A model generated the notes under the pieces. The model saw only the letters and a list, made by a program, of their open reading frames with translations, did no database searches and had not been told where the DNA came from. A DNA stretch of 64,000 bases from Streptococcus suis (GTDB lineage: Bacteria > Bacillota > Bacilli > Lactobacillales > Streptococcaceae): NCBI RefSeq assembly GCF_902702775.1, contig NZ_LR738724.1, positions 496,001 to 560,000 on the forward strand, in the 5' to 3' direction. Made by a program: the position numbers and the translations under genes. Shown one piece after another: positions 54,046-61,140 of the stretch (positions are counted from its first letter, which is position 1; each line of letters starts with the position of its first letter).

Positions 54046-54064
54046 TTACAAAACTGTCACGTAA
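54046..54064 (+). promoter_or_regulatory. candidate response-regulator site before the ABC genes
   Basis: TTACAAAACTGTCACGTAA has TTAC/GTAA arms and lies about 40 bp upstream of the weak promoter ending TAGAAT (54104-54109). The placement resembles BceR sites in related systems; the motif is my inference. Confidence 0.4.
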
Positions 54065-54138
54065 ATGAAAGCTAAGGCTATGGTAGTTTATCTTGGGACC
54101 GTGTAGAATGAAGGTAGAAAAAGAAAAGGAGTCAAGTT

Positions 54139-54897
54139 ATGTCAGTTTTAGATGTTCAACACGTTCAAAAGATATACAGTTCTCTCTTTAAGGCGGGACA
54201 GGTTGAGGCTTTGACGGATATTCATTTTACAGTGGAAAAGGGTGAATATGTCGCTATTATGGGTGAGTCTGGTTCTGGAAAATCCACCTTGCTCAATATT
54301 TTGGCAACCCTTGATAAGCCAACGCAGGGCAAGGTCTTGCTTAACGGATTGGATACCCAGTCTATCAAGAGCAAGGAAGCGGCAGCCTTTCGTCGGGAGA
54401 AATTGGGCTTTGTCTTCCAAGATTTCAATCTCTTGGATACCCTCTCTGTCAAGGACAATGTGCTCTTACCTCTGGTTTTATCCCGCTATCCGATTGATGA
54501 GATGAACAAGCGACTCGTTCATACGCTCAATAGTCTGGGAATTGCGACCTTGCAAGACAAGATGCCCTACGAGATTTCGGGTGGTCAGCAGCAGCGAGTT
54601 GCGGTGGCGCGTGCCATTATTACCCAGCCAGAAATCCTCTTAGCGGATGAGCCGACTGGGGCTCTCGACTCTAAATCAACGGCAACTCTTCTAGATATTT
54701 TTGAAAAAATCAACCAAGAAGGGCAAACCATTCTGATGGTAACCCACTCGACAGTGGCAGCTAGTCGTGCCAAACGGGTCCTCTTCATCAAGGATGGCAT
54801 CCTCTACAATCAAATCTACCGAGGTGAGAGAACCAGTCAGGAAATGTATCAACTGATTTCAGATACCTTGACACTTATGGCGAATCGAGGTGAGTAA
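54139..54897 (+). CDS. antimicrobial-peptide ABC transporter ATP-binding protein (BceA-like)
   Basis: 252 residues of the MacB/BceA ATPase group. Walker A GESGSGKSTLLNIL near 37-50, Q-loop FVFQDFNLLDTLSV, signature ISGGQQQRVAVAR, Walker B ILLADEPTGALDSKS and H-loop VTHS are intact. It works with the FtsX-type permease downstream, whose start overlaps its stop region. It has its own promoter region of 95 bp after the kinase. Confidence 0.93.
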   Translation: MSVLDVQHVQKIYSSLFKAGQVEALTDIHFTVEKGEYVAIMGESGSGKSTLLNILATLDKPTQGKVLLNGLDTQSIKSKEAAAFRREKLGFVFQDFNLLDTLSVKDNVLLPLVLSRYPIDEMNKRLVHTLNSLGIATLQDKMPYEISGGQQQRVAVARAIITQPEILLADEPTGALDSKSTATLLDIFEKINQEGQTILMVTHSTVAASRAKRVLFIKDGILYNQIYRGERTSQEMYQLISDTLTLMANRGE

Positions 54898-54898
54898 T

Positions 54899-56902
54899 AT
54901 GTTTGGACTAACCTTTCGATTGGCTCTGACCAATCTTAAAAAGAACTTCAGGCTCTATTTTCCCTATGCCCTGATGACCATCTTGTCCACAGCCATTGCC
55001 TATATTTTTGCCTCGCTTGCCTTTCATCCTGATTTAGGTCAGGTCAAGGGGGCCAATGGAGTGATTCAAGTGCTGGGCTTCGGTATGATTGTGGTTATGC
55101 TGGCCGTTGCCATCATGGTCTTCTATGCCAATAGTTTTGTTATGAAGCAGCGGTCAAAAGAGTTTGGTGTCTATAGCATTCTTGGGCTGGAGAAAAAACA
55201 TCTCTTCTTGATGACTTTTCTAGAAAATCTGGTCTTTTCAGTCGGTACCATTCTATCTGGCTTGCTCTTGGGACTGGCTCTAGATAAACTCTTCTATGCG
55301 CTCTTGCTGAAAGCCATGCAGATGCCTGTGGTCCTGGCTTCAACCTTCCAGTTGAAAAGTCTAGTCACTGTACTTATCTATCTCTTCGGTATTTTCGCCT
55401 TGGTCAGCCTCTTTAATATTGGGAAGTTGGGCTTGACCGACTCGCTCAAACTAGTTCAGGGCAAGAAGCGTGGGGATAAGAAAACAGGCTTCCTCTGGCT
55501 ACAAACCCTCTTAGCTATTATTTTACTGGGGTCAGGCTATGCCATTGCCCAGCTAGTGACCAATCCTTTTCAGGCGGTTCCGAGTTTCTTTGGAGCGACT
55601 CTTCTGGTTATCCTTGGGACTTATTTGCTTTTCCAAGCAGGTGTTATCAGTCTCTTAAACTGGCTAAAGAACCGTCAGACCTGTTACTACAAGCCTGAGA
55701 ATTTTATTTCTGTATCCAACTTGATTTTTCGCATGCGGAAAAATGCTCTGGGCCTTGCGACCATTACCATCCTCTCCAGTATGTTCTTGGTAACTATGGT
55801 TGGAGGACTTAATATATACATCGGTGGCAAAGATTATATTGCCAATCAAAATCCAAATGACTATTCGATCGATGTTGGAATGCAACCAACCACTTCAAAA
55901 GATCAAACGGAGGAGTGGGCGGAAGCTATCTTAGAAGAGACAGATATTCCAGTTGAAAGTAAGGTAGTCTATCCTTATCAGCAAGCCTATTTTTCTGAGG
56001 TGACAAACCAGCAAGTAAGATTTTTGACGGATGAAGAGGCCGCTGGTATGGATTTCTCTGATCGAGTGGGGATCGGTTTTGTCCTTGATCAAGCCAGCTA
56101 TGAAAAGATGACAGGAGAAGCACTCCAGTTGGCATCTGACCAAGTGGCAATTTTTAGTAAGGGAGTCCAGTATAAAGCTGGTCAAACCCTCACCTTTGAT
56201 GAAAAGGAGATGGAAGTTGCCCAAGTCTTGCCCAAGAATGTGACTTTAGGACATCTACCAGACCATGGTTCCTTCCTTCTCAGCCAGTATCTGGTCATTG
56301 TTGTTCAAGACTTGGCTGTTTTTGAAAATCAAGCCGAAAATCGCTATTATATGGGATTTGAAAGCAGTCTATCAGAAGAAGAGCAGGTAGATAGCCATGA
56401 CACCTTTTTATCAGGAAGTTTTGAAAGTGAGCTTTGGGAGTCCAATATATTACCGAATGGAACGAACGCCATCAGTCTCGCCTATCGTGCCTATGCGATG
56501 CGTGGTTTCTTCAGTTTTGCAGGTTCACTTTTCTTCATCGGCCTCTTGCTATCGCTCATCTTTTTGATGGCGGTGGTGCTGGTGATTTACTTCAAACAGA
56601 TTTCAGAAGGCTATGAAGACAGAGATCGCTTCGTCATTATGACTAAGGTTGGTCTGGATGAGGATCAGACGAGACAGTCCATTCGCAAGCAATTGCTGAC
56701 CGTCTTTTTTCTACCTATCCTACTTGCCTTTGTCCATCTTGCCTTTGCCTACAAGATGCTATCATCCATTCTTTTGTCTATAGGCGTGGTTAATGCAGGG
56801 CTTATGTTGCAGGTGACAGCAGGCATCTGTGGAGGCTATCTCCTCCTCTACCTAGTGGTCTATGCCATCACAACACGATCTTACAAACAGATTATTTCCT
56901 AA
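54899..56902 (+). CDS. antimicrobial-peptide ABC transporter permease (BceB-like)
   Basis: 667 residues, FtsX-family permease. Ten membrane helices are predicted, with a large extracellular domain (about 310-530) between helices seven and eight, the BceB signature. This domain contacts the peptide antibiotic and passes the signal to the kinase. ATG 54899 follows GAGGTGAG; GTG 54890 is less likely. It ends the operon at a terminator. Resistance spectrum (bacitracin, nisin-like peptides) is not readable from the sequence. Confidence 0.92.
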   Translation: MFGLTFRLALTNLKKNFRLYFPYALMTILSTAIAYIFASLAFHPDLGQVKGANGVIQVLGFGMIVVMLAVAIMVFYANSFVMKQRSKEFGVYSILGLEKKHLFLMTFLENLVFSVGTILSGLLLGLALDKLFYALLLKAMQMPVVLASTFQLKSLVTVLIYLFGIFALVSLFNIGKLGLTDSLKLVQGKKRGDKKTGFLWLQTLLAIILLGSGYAIAQLVTNPFQAVPSFFGATLLVILGTYLLFQAGVISLLNWLKNRQTCYYKPENFISVSNLIFRMRKNALGLATITILSSMFLVTMVGGLNIYIGGKDYIANQNPNDYSIDVGMQPTTSKDQTEEWAEAILEETDIPVESKVVYPYQQAYFSEVTNQQVRFLTDEEAAGMDFSDRVGIGFVLDQASYEKMTGEALQLASDQVAIFSKGVQYKAGQTLTFDEKEMEVAQVLPKNVTLGHLPDHGSFLLSQYLVIVVQDLAVFENQAENRYYMGFESSLSEEEQVDSHDTFLSGSFESELWESNILPNGTNAISLAYRAYAMRGFFSFAGSLFFIGLLLSLIFLMAVVLVIYFKQISEGYEDRDRFVIMTKVGLDEDQTRQSIRKQLLTVFFLPILLAFVHLAFAYKMLSSILLSIGVVNAGLMLQVTAGICGGYLLLYLVVYAITTRSYKQIIS

Positions 56903-56926
56903 ACTTGGGGTGACCCAAGTTTTTTA
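56901..56926 (+). terminator. terminator after the Bce-type operon
   Basis: AAACTTGGG-GTGA-CCCAAGTTT with TTTT; stem begins at the stop codon. Confidence 0.9.
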
Positions 56927-56949
56927 TTTTCTTTACAAATTTTAACTAT

Positions 56950-57012
56950 TTTGTTTTACAAACTAGCTACCTTGTGTTATACTATAGGTACAAAACTAAT
57001 AGGTAAAACAAA
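56950..57012. promoter_or_regulatory. promoter with flanking inverted repeat (candidate PadR operator)
   Basis: TTTACA (56955-56960), 17-bp spacer, TGT-TATACT (56978-56983). TTTGTTTTAC (56950-56959) and GTAAAACAAA (57003-57012) are exact inverted copies, one over the -35 and the other in the leader. This fits autoregulation by the PadR protein encoded downstream. Confidence 0.6.
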
Positions 57013-57015
57013 CTG

Positions 57016-57255
57016 GTGATAGAAGACAAAGAAAATCACTTTTATTTTTATCAGACTAATTGGTATTACAAACTAGATAGAAGTATAACATATAAATTGG
57101 ACAAGAAGAAACGTGAAAACTGGAAACTAGCAGGCATCACGCTTGTGACGGCGATTATAACAGGTTGGGCCTTGGATTCTATTTTGATCTTAGGCACCAT
57201 GTTAGCGTCAGGCTTGCTGTTTGGATTTTTTGTAGAGGAAGAGGAGGACTTATGA
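57016..57255 (+). CDS. small membrane protein preceding PadR (GTG start)
   Basis: 79 residues from GTG 57016. An aromatic-rich N-terminus (NHFYFYQTNWYYKLDRSITYKLD) is followed by one or two membrane helices (about 39-71) and an acidic tail EEEEDL. I do not recognise the family. The ribosome site is poor, but the stop overlaps the PadR start (ATGA), and a good promoter lies upstream, so it appears translated with PadR. Confidence 0.55.
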   Translation: MIEDKENHFYFYQTNWYYKLDRSITYKLDKKKRENWKLAGITLVTAIITGWALDSILILGTMLASGLLFGFFVEEEEDL

Positions 57256-57569
57256 AAGAAACCCAGATGCTCAAGGGAGTCCTAGATGGCTGTGTTTTGC
57301 AGATAATCAGCCAGAAGGAGATTTATGGTTATGAGCTGGTCCAGGAGTTGAGAAATCAGGGCTTTGAAAACATGGTCGGAGGGACAGTCTATCCCCTCCT
57401 TCAGAAGTTAGAGAAAAATAACCTGATTTTTAGTCAGAATAAGCCCTCGCCAGACGGGCCAGATAGAAAGTATTTTTATCTGACAGACCAGGGAAAGGCT
57501 TATCTAGAAGATTTTTGGAGCCAGTGGACGGAATTGGTCCAAAAGGTTCAGCGATTGAAAGGAGAGTAG
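57252..57569 (+). CDS. PadR family transcriptional regulator
   Basis: 105 residues, the short PadR form. MLKGVLDGCVLQIISQKEIYGYELVQEL is the winged-helix start, and GTVYPLLQKLEKNNLI with the wing GPDRKYFYLTDQGKAYL are canonical. The ATG has GAGGAGG upstream and overlaps the preceding stop. It is followed by a DUF1129-type membrane gene, a common pairing in Lactobacillales (PadR regulates the membrane partner). Confidence 0.9.
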   Translation: MKETQMLKGVLDGCVLQIISQKEIYGYELVQELRNQGFENMVGGTVYPLLQKLEKNNLIFSQNKPSPDGPDRKYFYLTDQGKAYLEDFWSQWTELVQKVQRLKGE

Positions 57570-57570
57570 G

Positions 57571-58365
57571 ATGAGCAAACAAATGGAATACCGCAAGCAG
57601 ATTGAAGTGATTGAAAGCCAATTGACCAAGGAAAACAAGGAGTATATGGGCCGTATCAATGGTTATATGATGATTGCCTCTGTCTTTCACAGGCAGGAAG
57701 AAGCAGTGACTGCCCAGCTCTTATCCATTTACCAAGATGTTCTGGAAGCCCAAAAAGACGGGCTTTCGGCGGAGGATTTTCTGGGTAAAGATAGCAAGCA
57801 GATGGCGGATGACCTACTCAGCTACCTCCCTCCGATTGGTTTCAGGGAAGTCGCAAACCTGAGTGGCCTCATGCTCATTATTTACCTTGGTAGCCAATGG
57901 CTGATGGATTTTGCAGGGACGGGAACCATCTCCCTCAACTGGCTGGGTTTGATCTGCGACGCGCTACTTAGCCTCCTCCTCCCCGCTGGTATTTTCCTCG
58001 TCATTCGCGGTTTGATTTACCAGACTAGCAAAATCAAGATATGGGCAAGCTTTCTCTGCATTCCCCTTCTTTTTCTTGTGATTTGCGGACTTCGTCTCTG
58101 GGCAATGCCCAAGGAACCTGACCTAGTCTTGACTGGCTGGGGGCTTCTAGTACCACTCGCCTTGCTCGGTCTCACTCTGCTATTTTTCCAAAAGGAAAAA
58201 TTAGTCCGCTATGTCTTTTTACCGACCTATCTCTTCATGATTGTTGGCGGTGTAGTAAATATGGTCATGACCGTTCCCGTTTGGCTCAATCTGATGTTGG
58301 TGATTCTTCCAGCTATGGCCTTTTGGATTGGAACTGCGGTTTTGTTGGTGGGGAAAAAGAAATAG
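57571..58365 (+). CDS. DUF1129-type membrane protein
   Basis: 264 residues. A helical cytoplasmic N-terminal part (about 1-95), with a YRKQIEVIESQLTKENKEYMGRI coiled stretch, precedes six membrane helices (about 96-260). The fold resembles DUF1129/DUF1048-type proteins coupled to PadR regulators. Function unknown; such pairs are often induced by membrane-active compounds. It starts one base after the PadR stop. Confidence 0.8.
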   Translation: MSKQMEYRKQIEVIESQLTKENKEYMGRINGYMMIASVFHRQEEAVTAQLLSIYQDVLEAQKDGLSAEDFLGKDSKQMADDLLSYLPPIGFREVANLSGLMLIIYLGSQWLMDFAGTGTISLNWLGLICDALLSLLLPAGIFLVIRGLIYQTSKIKIWASFLCIPLLFLVICGLRLWAMPKEPDLVLTGWGLLVPLALLGLTLLFFQKEKLVRYVFLPTYLFMIVGGVVNMVMTVPVWLNLMLVILPAMAFWIGTAVLLVGKKK

Positions 58366-58379
58366 ACGGCATATTTTGG

Positions 58380-58500
58380 TATAATGGAGTGAGGTTTGTA
58401 GGGTTCGATTGATAGACTGGAAATAAGAAGTCACCTTCGGCGCGTTATGCTAATCCCTCGTGTCAGGTAAACTGCGGGGGTATTCTGATACTAGACTATA
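58380..58500 (+). ncRNA. candidate small RNA of unknown function
   Basis: TGG-TATAAT (58380-58385) is followed by sequence with no ORF over eight codons but with a hairpin CCCTCG ... CGGGGG (about 58456-58480). The 3' end is not defined. It could also be a promoter reading toward the antitoxin. Confidence 0.3.
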
Positions 58501-58549
58501 TTTTGCCAATTTAGAGATAGTCTATGAATAGCTAACGTAAATAAACTAT

Positions 58550-58578
58550 TTGACAATTGAATAGAGGGGTGCTATACT
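58550..58578 (+). promoter_or_regulatory. antitoxin RNA promoter
   Basis: TTGACA (58550-58555), 17-bp spacer, TGC-TATACT (58573-58578), the best consensus promoter in the window, as expected for an abundant antitoxin RNA. Confidence 0.8.
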
Positions 58579-58584
58579 CTAAGT

Positions 58585-58646
58585 AATGATAAGTAGTTCT
58601 AAAGGAACACAAAAAGCCCCCAACGTGCCAGCGTTGAGGGTTTTCT
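58585..58646 (+). ncRNA. type I antitoxin RNA (Fst/par RNA II-like)
   Basis: About 60 nt from the strong promoter to a bidirectional terminator. It contains AGTTCTAAAGGAACAC (about 58592-58607), a direct repeat of AGTTCCATTAGAACAC at 58769-58784, which covers the toxin start codon on the other strand. The RNA is therefore complementary to the toxin mRNA at two places, the 3' terminator region and the start codon, as in the pAD1 par system. Confidence 0.7.
58614..58646. terminator. bidirectional terminator shared by toxin and antitoxin RNAs
   Basis: CCCCCAACG pairs with CGTTGAGGG around TGCCAG; T-tract on the plus side (TTTTCTTTTT) and A-tract on the other (CAAAAAG), so it stops both RNAs. 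Confidence 0.8.
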
Positions 58647-58682
58647 TTTTGGCTCTTAGCTATTTAAAGCTATGCCCTAGGG

Positions 58683-58775
58683 TTATTTGTTGCGTGAGTT
58701 GAGCCAATACTCAAACAATGCTGTCAGGATAGATACCAGCAAAGGAGCAACAAACGTGATGATAAAAAGTTCCAT
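58683..58775 (-). CDS. Fst-like type I toxin peptide (30 residues)
   Basis: The minus strand encodes 30 residues starting MELFIITFVAPLLVSIL and ending FEYWLNSRNK. One membrane helix with the internal Pro (VAPLLV) and a charged tail are the hallmarks of the Fst/Ldr toxin family. These peptides insert into the membrane and inhibit growth. AAAGGGGG lies before the ATG but is paired with CCCCTTT in a 5' hairpin (58789-58809), as in the fst message. Promoter TTGAAA-18-TATACT reads toward it (58846-58817). Confidence 0.8.
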   Translation of the reverse strand: MELFIITFVAPLLVSILTALFEYWLNSRNK

Positions 58776-58788
58776 TAGAACACTTCAC

Positions 58789-58809
58789 CCCCTTTCTATC
58801 CCAAAGGGG
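58789..58809 (-). promoter_or_regulatory. 5' hairpin sequestering the toxin ribosome site
   Basis: On the minus strand CCCCTTT-GGGATAG-AAAGGGG; the right arm is the toxin ribosome binding site. Located at the very 5' end of the toxin mRNA. Confidence 0.7.
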
Positions 58810-58816
58810 CAAGGAA

Positions 58817-58846
58817 AGTATATCAGAATACCGATTGACCTTTCAA
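58817..58846 (-). promoter_or_regulatory. toxin mRNA promoter
   Basis: Minus strand TTGAAA (58846-58841), 18-bp spacer, TGA-TATACT (58822-58817); start near 58810. Confidence 0.65.
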
Positions 58847-58950
58847 TCGCTCGAATTCATCCCTATTTGTTTCTTTTTAATCAAATTATGGATATTTTCT
58901 GCTTTCTAGCAAGAAGCACCCCTGTTTAAACGGAATATCCAGTAAAATAG

Positions 58951-59097
58951 GAGACAGAAGATGACCTGCAGAAAAAAGATGCTGTTTCATATTACAAAAA
59001 AGCCATCAATAATCTCTAGGGTGAATACGAGGGTGAACAAATTACTAAATCAACGCATTACAAGGTTACAGAAACCTTATTAAATCAACATTTATAG
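58951..59097 (+). pseudogene. remnant of a decayed coding sequence
   Basis: One frame reads ETEDDLQKKDAVSYYKKAI then NNL, a TAG (59017-59019), and resumes GEYEGEQITKSTHYKVTETL to a second TAG at 59095-59097. Protein-like composition on both sides of the stop suggests the 3' end of a lost gene. No start or ribosome site is present and I do not recognise the parent. Confidence 0.45.
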
Positions 59098-59115
59098 ACA
59101 ACAAAGGAGAAAACC

Positions 59116-59352
59116 ATGACATTTGAAGAGATTTTACCAGGCCTCAAGGCCAAGAAAAAGTACGTTCGCACAGGCTGGGGCGGAGCGGAGAACTACGTCC
59201 AGCTCTTTGACACGATTGAGGTTCACGGGCAAAAACTGGAGGCGACGCCCTATTTCCTCATCAACGTGACAGGCGAGGGCGAAGGCTTCTCCATGTGGAG
59301 CCCGACCCCCTGCGATGTCCTTGCGACCGACTGGGTAGAAGTCCATGACTAA
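59116..59352 (+). CDS. DUF2829 (Tad2-like) small protein
   Basis: 78 residues covering a whole DUF2829 domain: FEEILPGLKAKKKYVRTGWGG at the start, PYFLINVTGEGEGFSMWSPT in the middle and DVLATDWVEV at the end. The same domain forms Thoeris anti-defence protein Tad2 in phages, where it sequesters the signalling nucleotide. Here the gene is in a chromosomal setting with no phage genes nearby. It overlaps the SDR gene by 8 bases. Other DUF2829 proteins have unknown roles, so function is not assigned. Confidence 0.8.
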   Translation: MTFEEILPGLKAKKKYVRTGWGGAENYVQLFDTIEVHGQKLEATPYFLINVTGEGEGFSMWSPTPCDVLATDWVEVHD

Positions 59353-60043
59353 GACAGCCCTCATCACCGGCGTTTCCAGTGGCATTGGTCTTGCACAAGC
59401 GCGGATTTTTTTGGAAAATGGCTGGCGTGTCTACGGGATTGACCAGGCCATCAAGCCTGATTTGGCAGGTGATTTCCACTTTCTACAACTGGACCTGACT
59501 GGCGATTTATCACCAGTCTTTTCGTGGTGCCAGACAGTTGATGTTCTATGTAACACCGCAGGCATTCTAGACGATTACCGCCCCCACCTAGATATTGAGG
59601 AGGAAGAATTAGCTCGGGTCTTCTCGGTGAATTTTTTTGCGGTGACAAGACTAACCCGCCCTTATCTGCAGCAAATGGTGGACAGACAGTCAGGCATCAT
59701 TATCAATATGTGCTCCATTGCTTCTAACCTTGCAGGCGGCGGAGGCTCGGCTTACACCGCCTCCAAGCACGCTTTGGCAGGTTTTACCAAGCAGTTGGCT
59801 TTGGACTATGCCAAGGATAAGGTACAGGTATTTGGTATTGCCCCAGGTGCTGTCCAGACAGGCATGACCCAGAAAGATTTTGAGCCAGAGGGATTAGCCG
59901 ATTGGGTGGCAGACCAGACCCCTATCGGACGCTGGACCCAGCCCAGCGAAATCGCAGAGCTGACCTTCATGCTGGCTACTGGCAAACTCGCTTCCATGCA
60001 AGGCCAGATTGTCACTATTGACGGTGGCTGGAGTTTGAAGTAG
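59345..60043 (+). CDS. short-chain dehydrogenase/reductase
   Basis: 232 residues, classical SDR. The NAD(P) loop is ALITGVSSGIGLAQ, the Asn is in LCNTAGIL, and the catalytic Ser-Tyr-Lys set lies in NMCSIASN and YTASKHALAG. It ends with the FabG-like MQGQIVTIDGGWSLK. It may be annotated FabG-like, but the main fabG is in the fatty-acid cluster, so the substrate here is open. It starts inside the DUF2829 gene, and a GNAT gene follows 10 bases after its stop. Confidence 0.88.
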   Translation: MTKTALITGVSSGIGLAQARIFLENGWRVYGIDQAIKPDLAGDFHFLQLDLTGDLSPVFSWCQTVDVLCNTAGILDDYRPHLDIEEEELARVFSVNFFAVTRLTRPYLQQMVDRQSGIIINMCSIASNLAGGGGSAYTASKHALAGFTKQLALDYAKDKVQVFGIAPGAVQTGMTQKDFEPEGLADWVADQTPIGRWTQPSEIAELTFMLATGKLASMQGQIVTIDGGWSLK

Positions 60044-60053
60044 GGGGAATGTT

Positions 60054-60605
60054 ATGATTCTTGAATCTAATCGCCTTTTGCTCCGTCCTTGGAGCGAGTC
60101 AGACACAGTTGACTTATTTTCTCAGGCCAGTCATCCAGATGTAGGACCCGCAGCAGGTTGGCCAGTTCATCAAAGTCTGGAAGAAAGTCGAGAGATTATC
60201 AAGACAGTCCTCAGCCAACCCGGAACCTATGCCCTTGTCCTCAAGGAAACAGGTCAGGTCATTGGCAGTATTGGTCTCATGATTGGCAAGCAGAGCGGTC
60301 TTGATTTGCCAGATTCAGAAGCAGAACTGGGCTACTGGCTTGGCCAGGGATTTTGGGGACAAGGCCTGGTACCAGAGGCTAGTCAAGCTATACTGAACTA
60401 CGGCTTTACTCAACTGGATTTAGATAAAATCTGGTGTTGTGCATTTGTAGAAAATAGCAAGTCTCTGCGTGTACAAGAAAAGCTGGGTTTTGTATACCAA
60501 TACCTCTTGGAAGATGTGCATTTCCCACTCATTGATGAAGTTCGTACCGAACGAGTGAGTTTATTGACGAGAGAGGAATGGTATTCTAGAAAGGAAAAAC
60601 CATGA
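60054..60605 (+). CDS. GNAT family N-acetyltransferase (RimJ/RimL-like)
   Basis: 183 residues. It opens ILESNRLLLRPWSESDTVDL as RimJ/RimL proteins do; GYWLGQGFWGQGLVPEASQAIL near 93-114 is the acetyl-CoA loop, and VENSKSLRVQEKLGFVYQ the C-terminal helix-strand. GGGG ribosome site precedes the ATG. It overlaps the ASCH gene by four bases (ATGA). Confidence 0.85.
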   Translation: MILESNRLLLRPWSESDTVDLFSQASHPDVGPAAGWPVHQSLEESREIIKTVLSQPGTYALVLKETGQVIGSIGLMIGKQSGLDLPDSEAELGYWLGQGFWGQGLVPEASQAILNYGFTQLDLDKIWCCAFVENSKSLRVQEKLGFVYQYLLEDVHFPLIDEVRTERVSLLTREEWYSRKEKP

Positions 60606-61075
60606 CACCAACACAACTCTGGCAAGATTTTCTTGCCATCAATTCCCAAGCTGGTCCTGAGCCGGAGGCCTGGGCCTTTGGGGCGGAAGCTGATTGGCTG
60701 GCTGATTTGGTAGCCAAGGGCATCAAAACCTCGACTAGCTCTGCTCATGCCCTTTACGCAGTAGAGGGAGAAGAAATCCCTATAGCTGGTGGCTATGACA
60801 TCATTCTTGACGGGCAAGGTCAGGCTGTGTGCATTATCCAGACCACCAAGGTCTATGTGACGCCCTTTTCCCAAGTGACGGAAAATCATGCCTATAAGGA
60901 GGGGGAGTTCCGTCAGGAAGGTGACTTGTCTGACATAAAAGCGAAAAGTCTGATTCACTGGCGACAGGTCCATGAAGAGCTTTTCACTATCTGGCTGGCA
61001 GAAGCAGGCCTGTCCTTCTCAGAAGATATGCTGGTCGTCTGTGAAGAATTTGAATTGGTTTACCCTAAAAATTAG
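60602..61075 (+). CDS. ASCH domain protein
   Basis: 157 residues. The ASCH (PUA-like beta-barrel) core runs about 25-130 with ALYAVEGEEIPIAGGYDIILDG (family GxKxxT region in the KGIKTSTSSAHAL segment) and ending in the helix FTIWLAEAGLSFSEDMLVVCEEFELV. Related bacterial ASCH proteins hydrolyse N4-acetylcytidine (YqfB type) or bind RNA. Coupled by overlap to the GNAT gene, forming an SDR-GNAT-ASCH chain. Confidence 0.86.
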   Translation: MTPTQLWQDFLAINSQAGPEPEAWAFGAEADWLADLVAKGIKTSTSSAHALYAVEGEEIPIAGGYDIILDGQGQAVCIIQTTKVYVTPFSQVTENHAYKEGEFRQEGDLSDIKAKSLIHWRQVHEELFTIWLAEAGLSFSEDMLVVCEEFELVYPKN

Positions 61076-61107
61076 GTCCTCTCTTGTTTATTTTAAGTTG
61101 TTTATAT

Positions 61108-61113
61108 TATAAT
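61108..61113 (+). promoter_or_regulatory. promoter of the small helical protein
   Basis: TTGTTT (61084-61089), 18-bp spacer, TATAAT (61108-61113) in an AT-rich run. Confidence 0.5.
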
Positions 61114-61140
61114 AATATAAAATTAAACAAGGAGGTTTCT

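Larger units (their letters stand above)
58366..59115. other. 750-bp gene-poor region holding a toxin-antitoxin locus and a gene remnant
   Basis: Contains a possible small-RNA promoter (58380), TAGACTAT/ATAGTCTA inverted repeat (58492-58524), the type I toxin-antitoxin locus (58550-58846) and a decayed reading frame (58951-59097). No longer ORF is credible here. Confidence 0.75.

Noticed and set aside
58687..58929. 80-residue plus-strand ORF over the toxin locus
   Set aside because: Antisense to the toxin, lacks a ribosome site, and crosses the toxin promoter; the minus-strand signals are far better.
60410..60973. 187-residue minus-strand ORF
   Set aside because: Antisense to the GNAT and ASCH genes, whose domains are clear.
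58366..61075. Region as a prophage or integrative element because of DUF2829
   Set aside because: No integrase, structural, replication or attachment-site features are seen; neighbours are ordinary metabolic enzymes.
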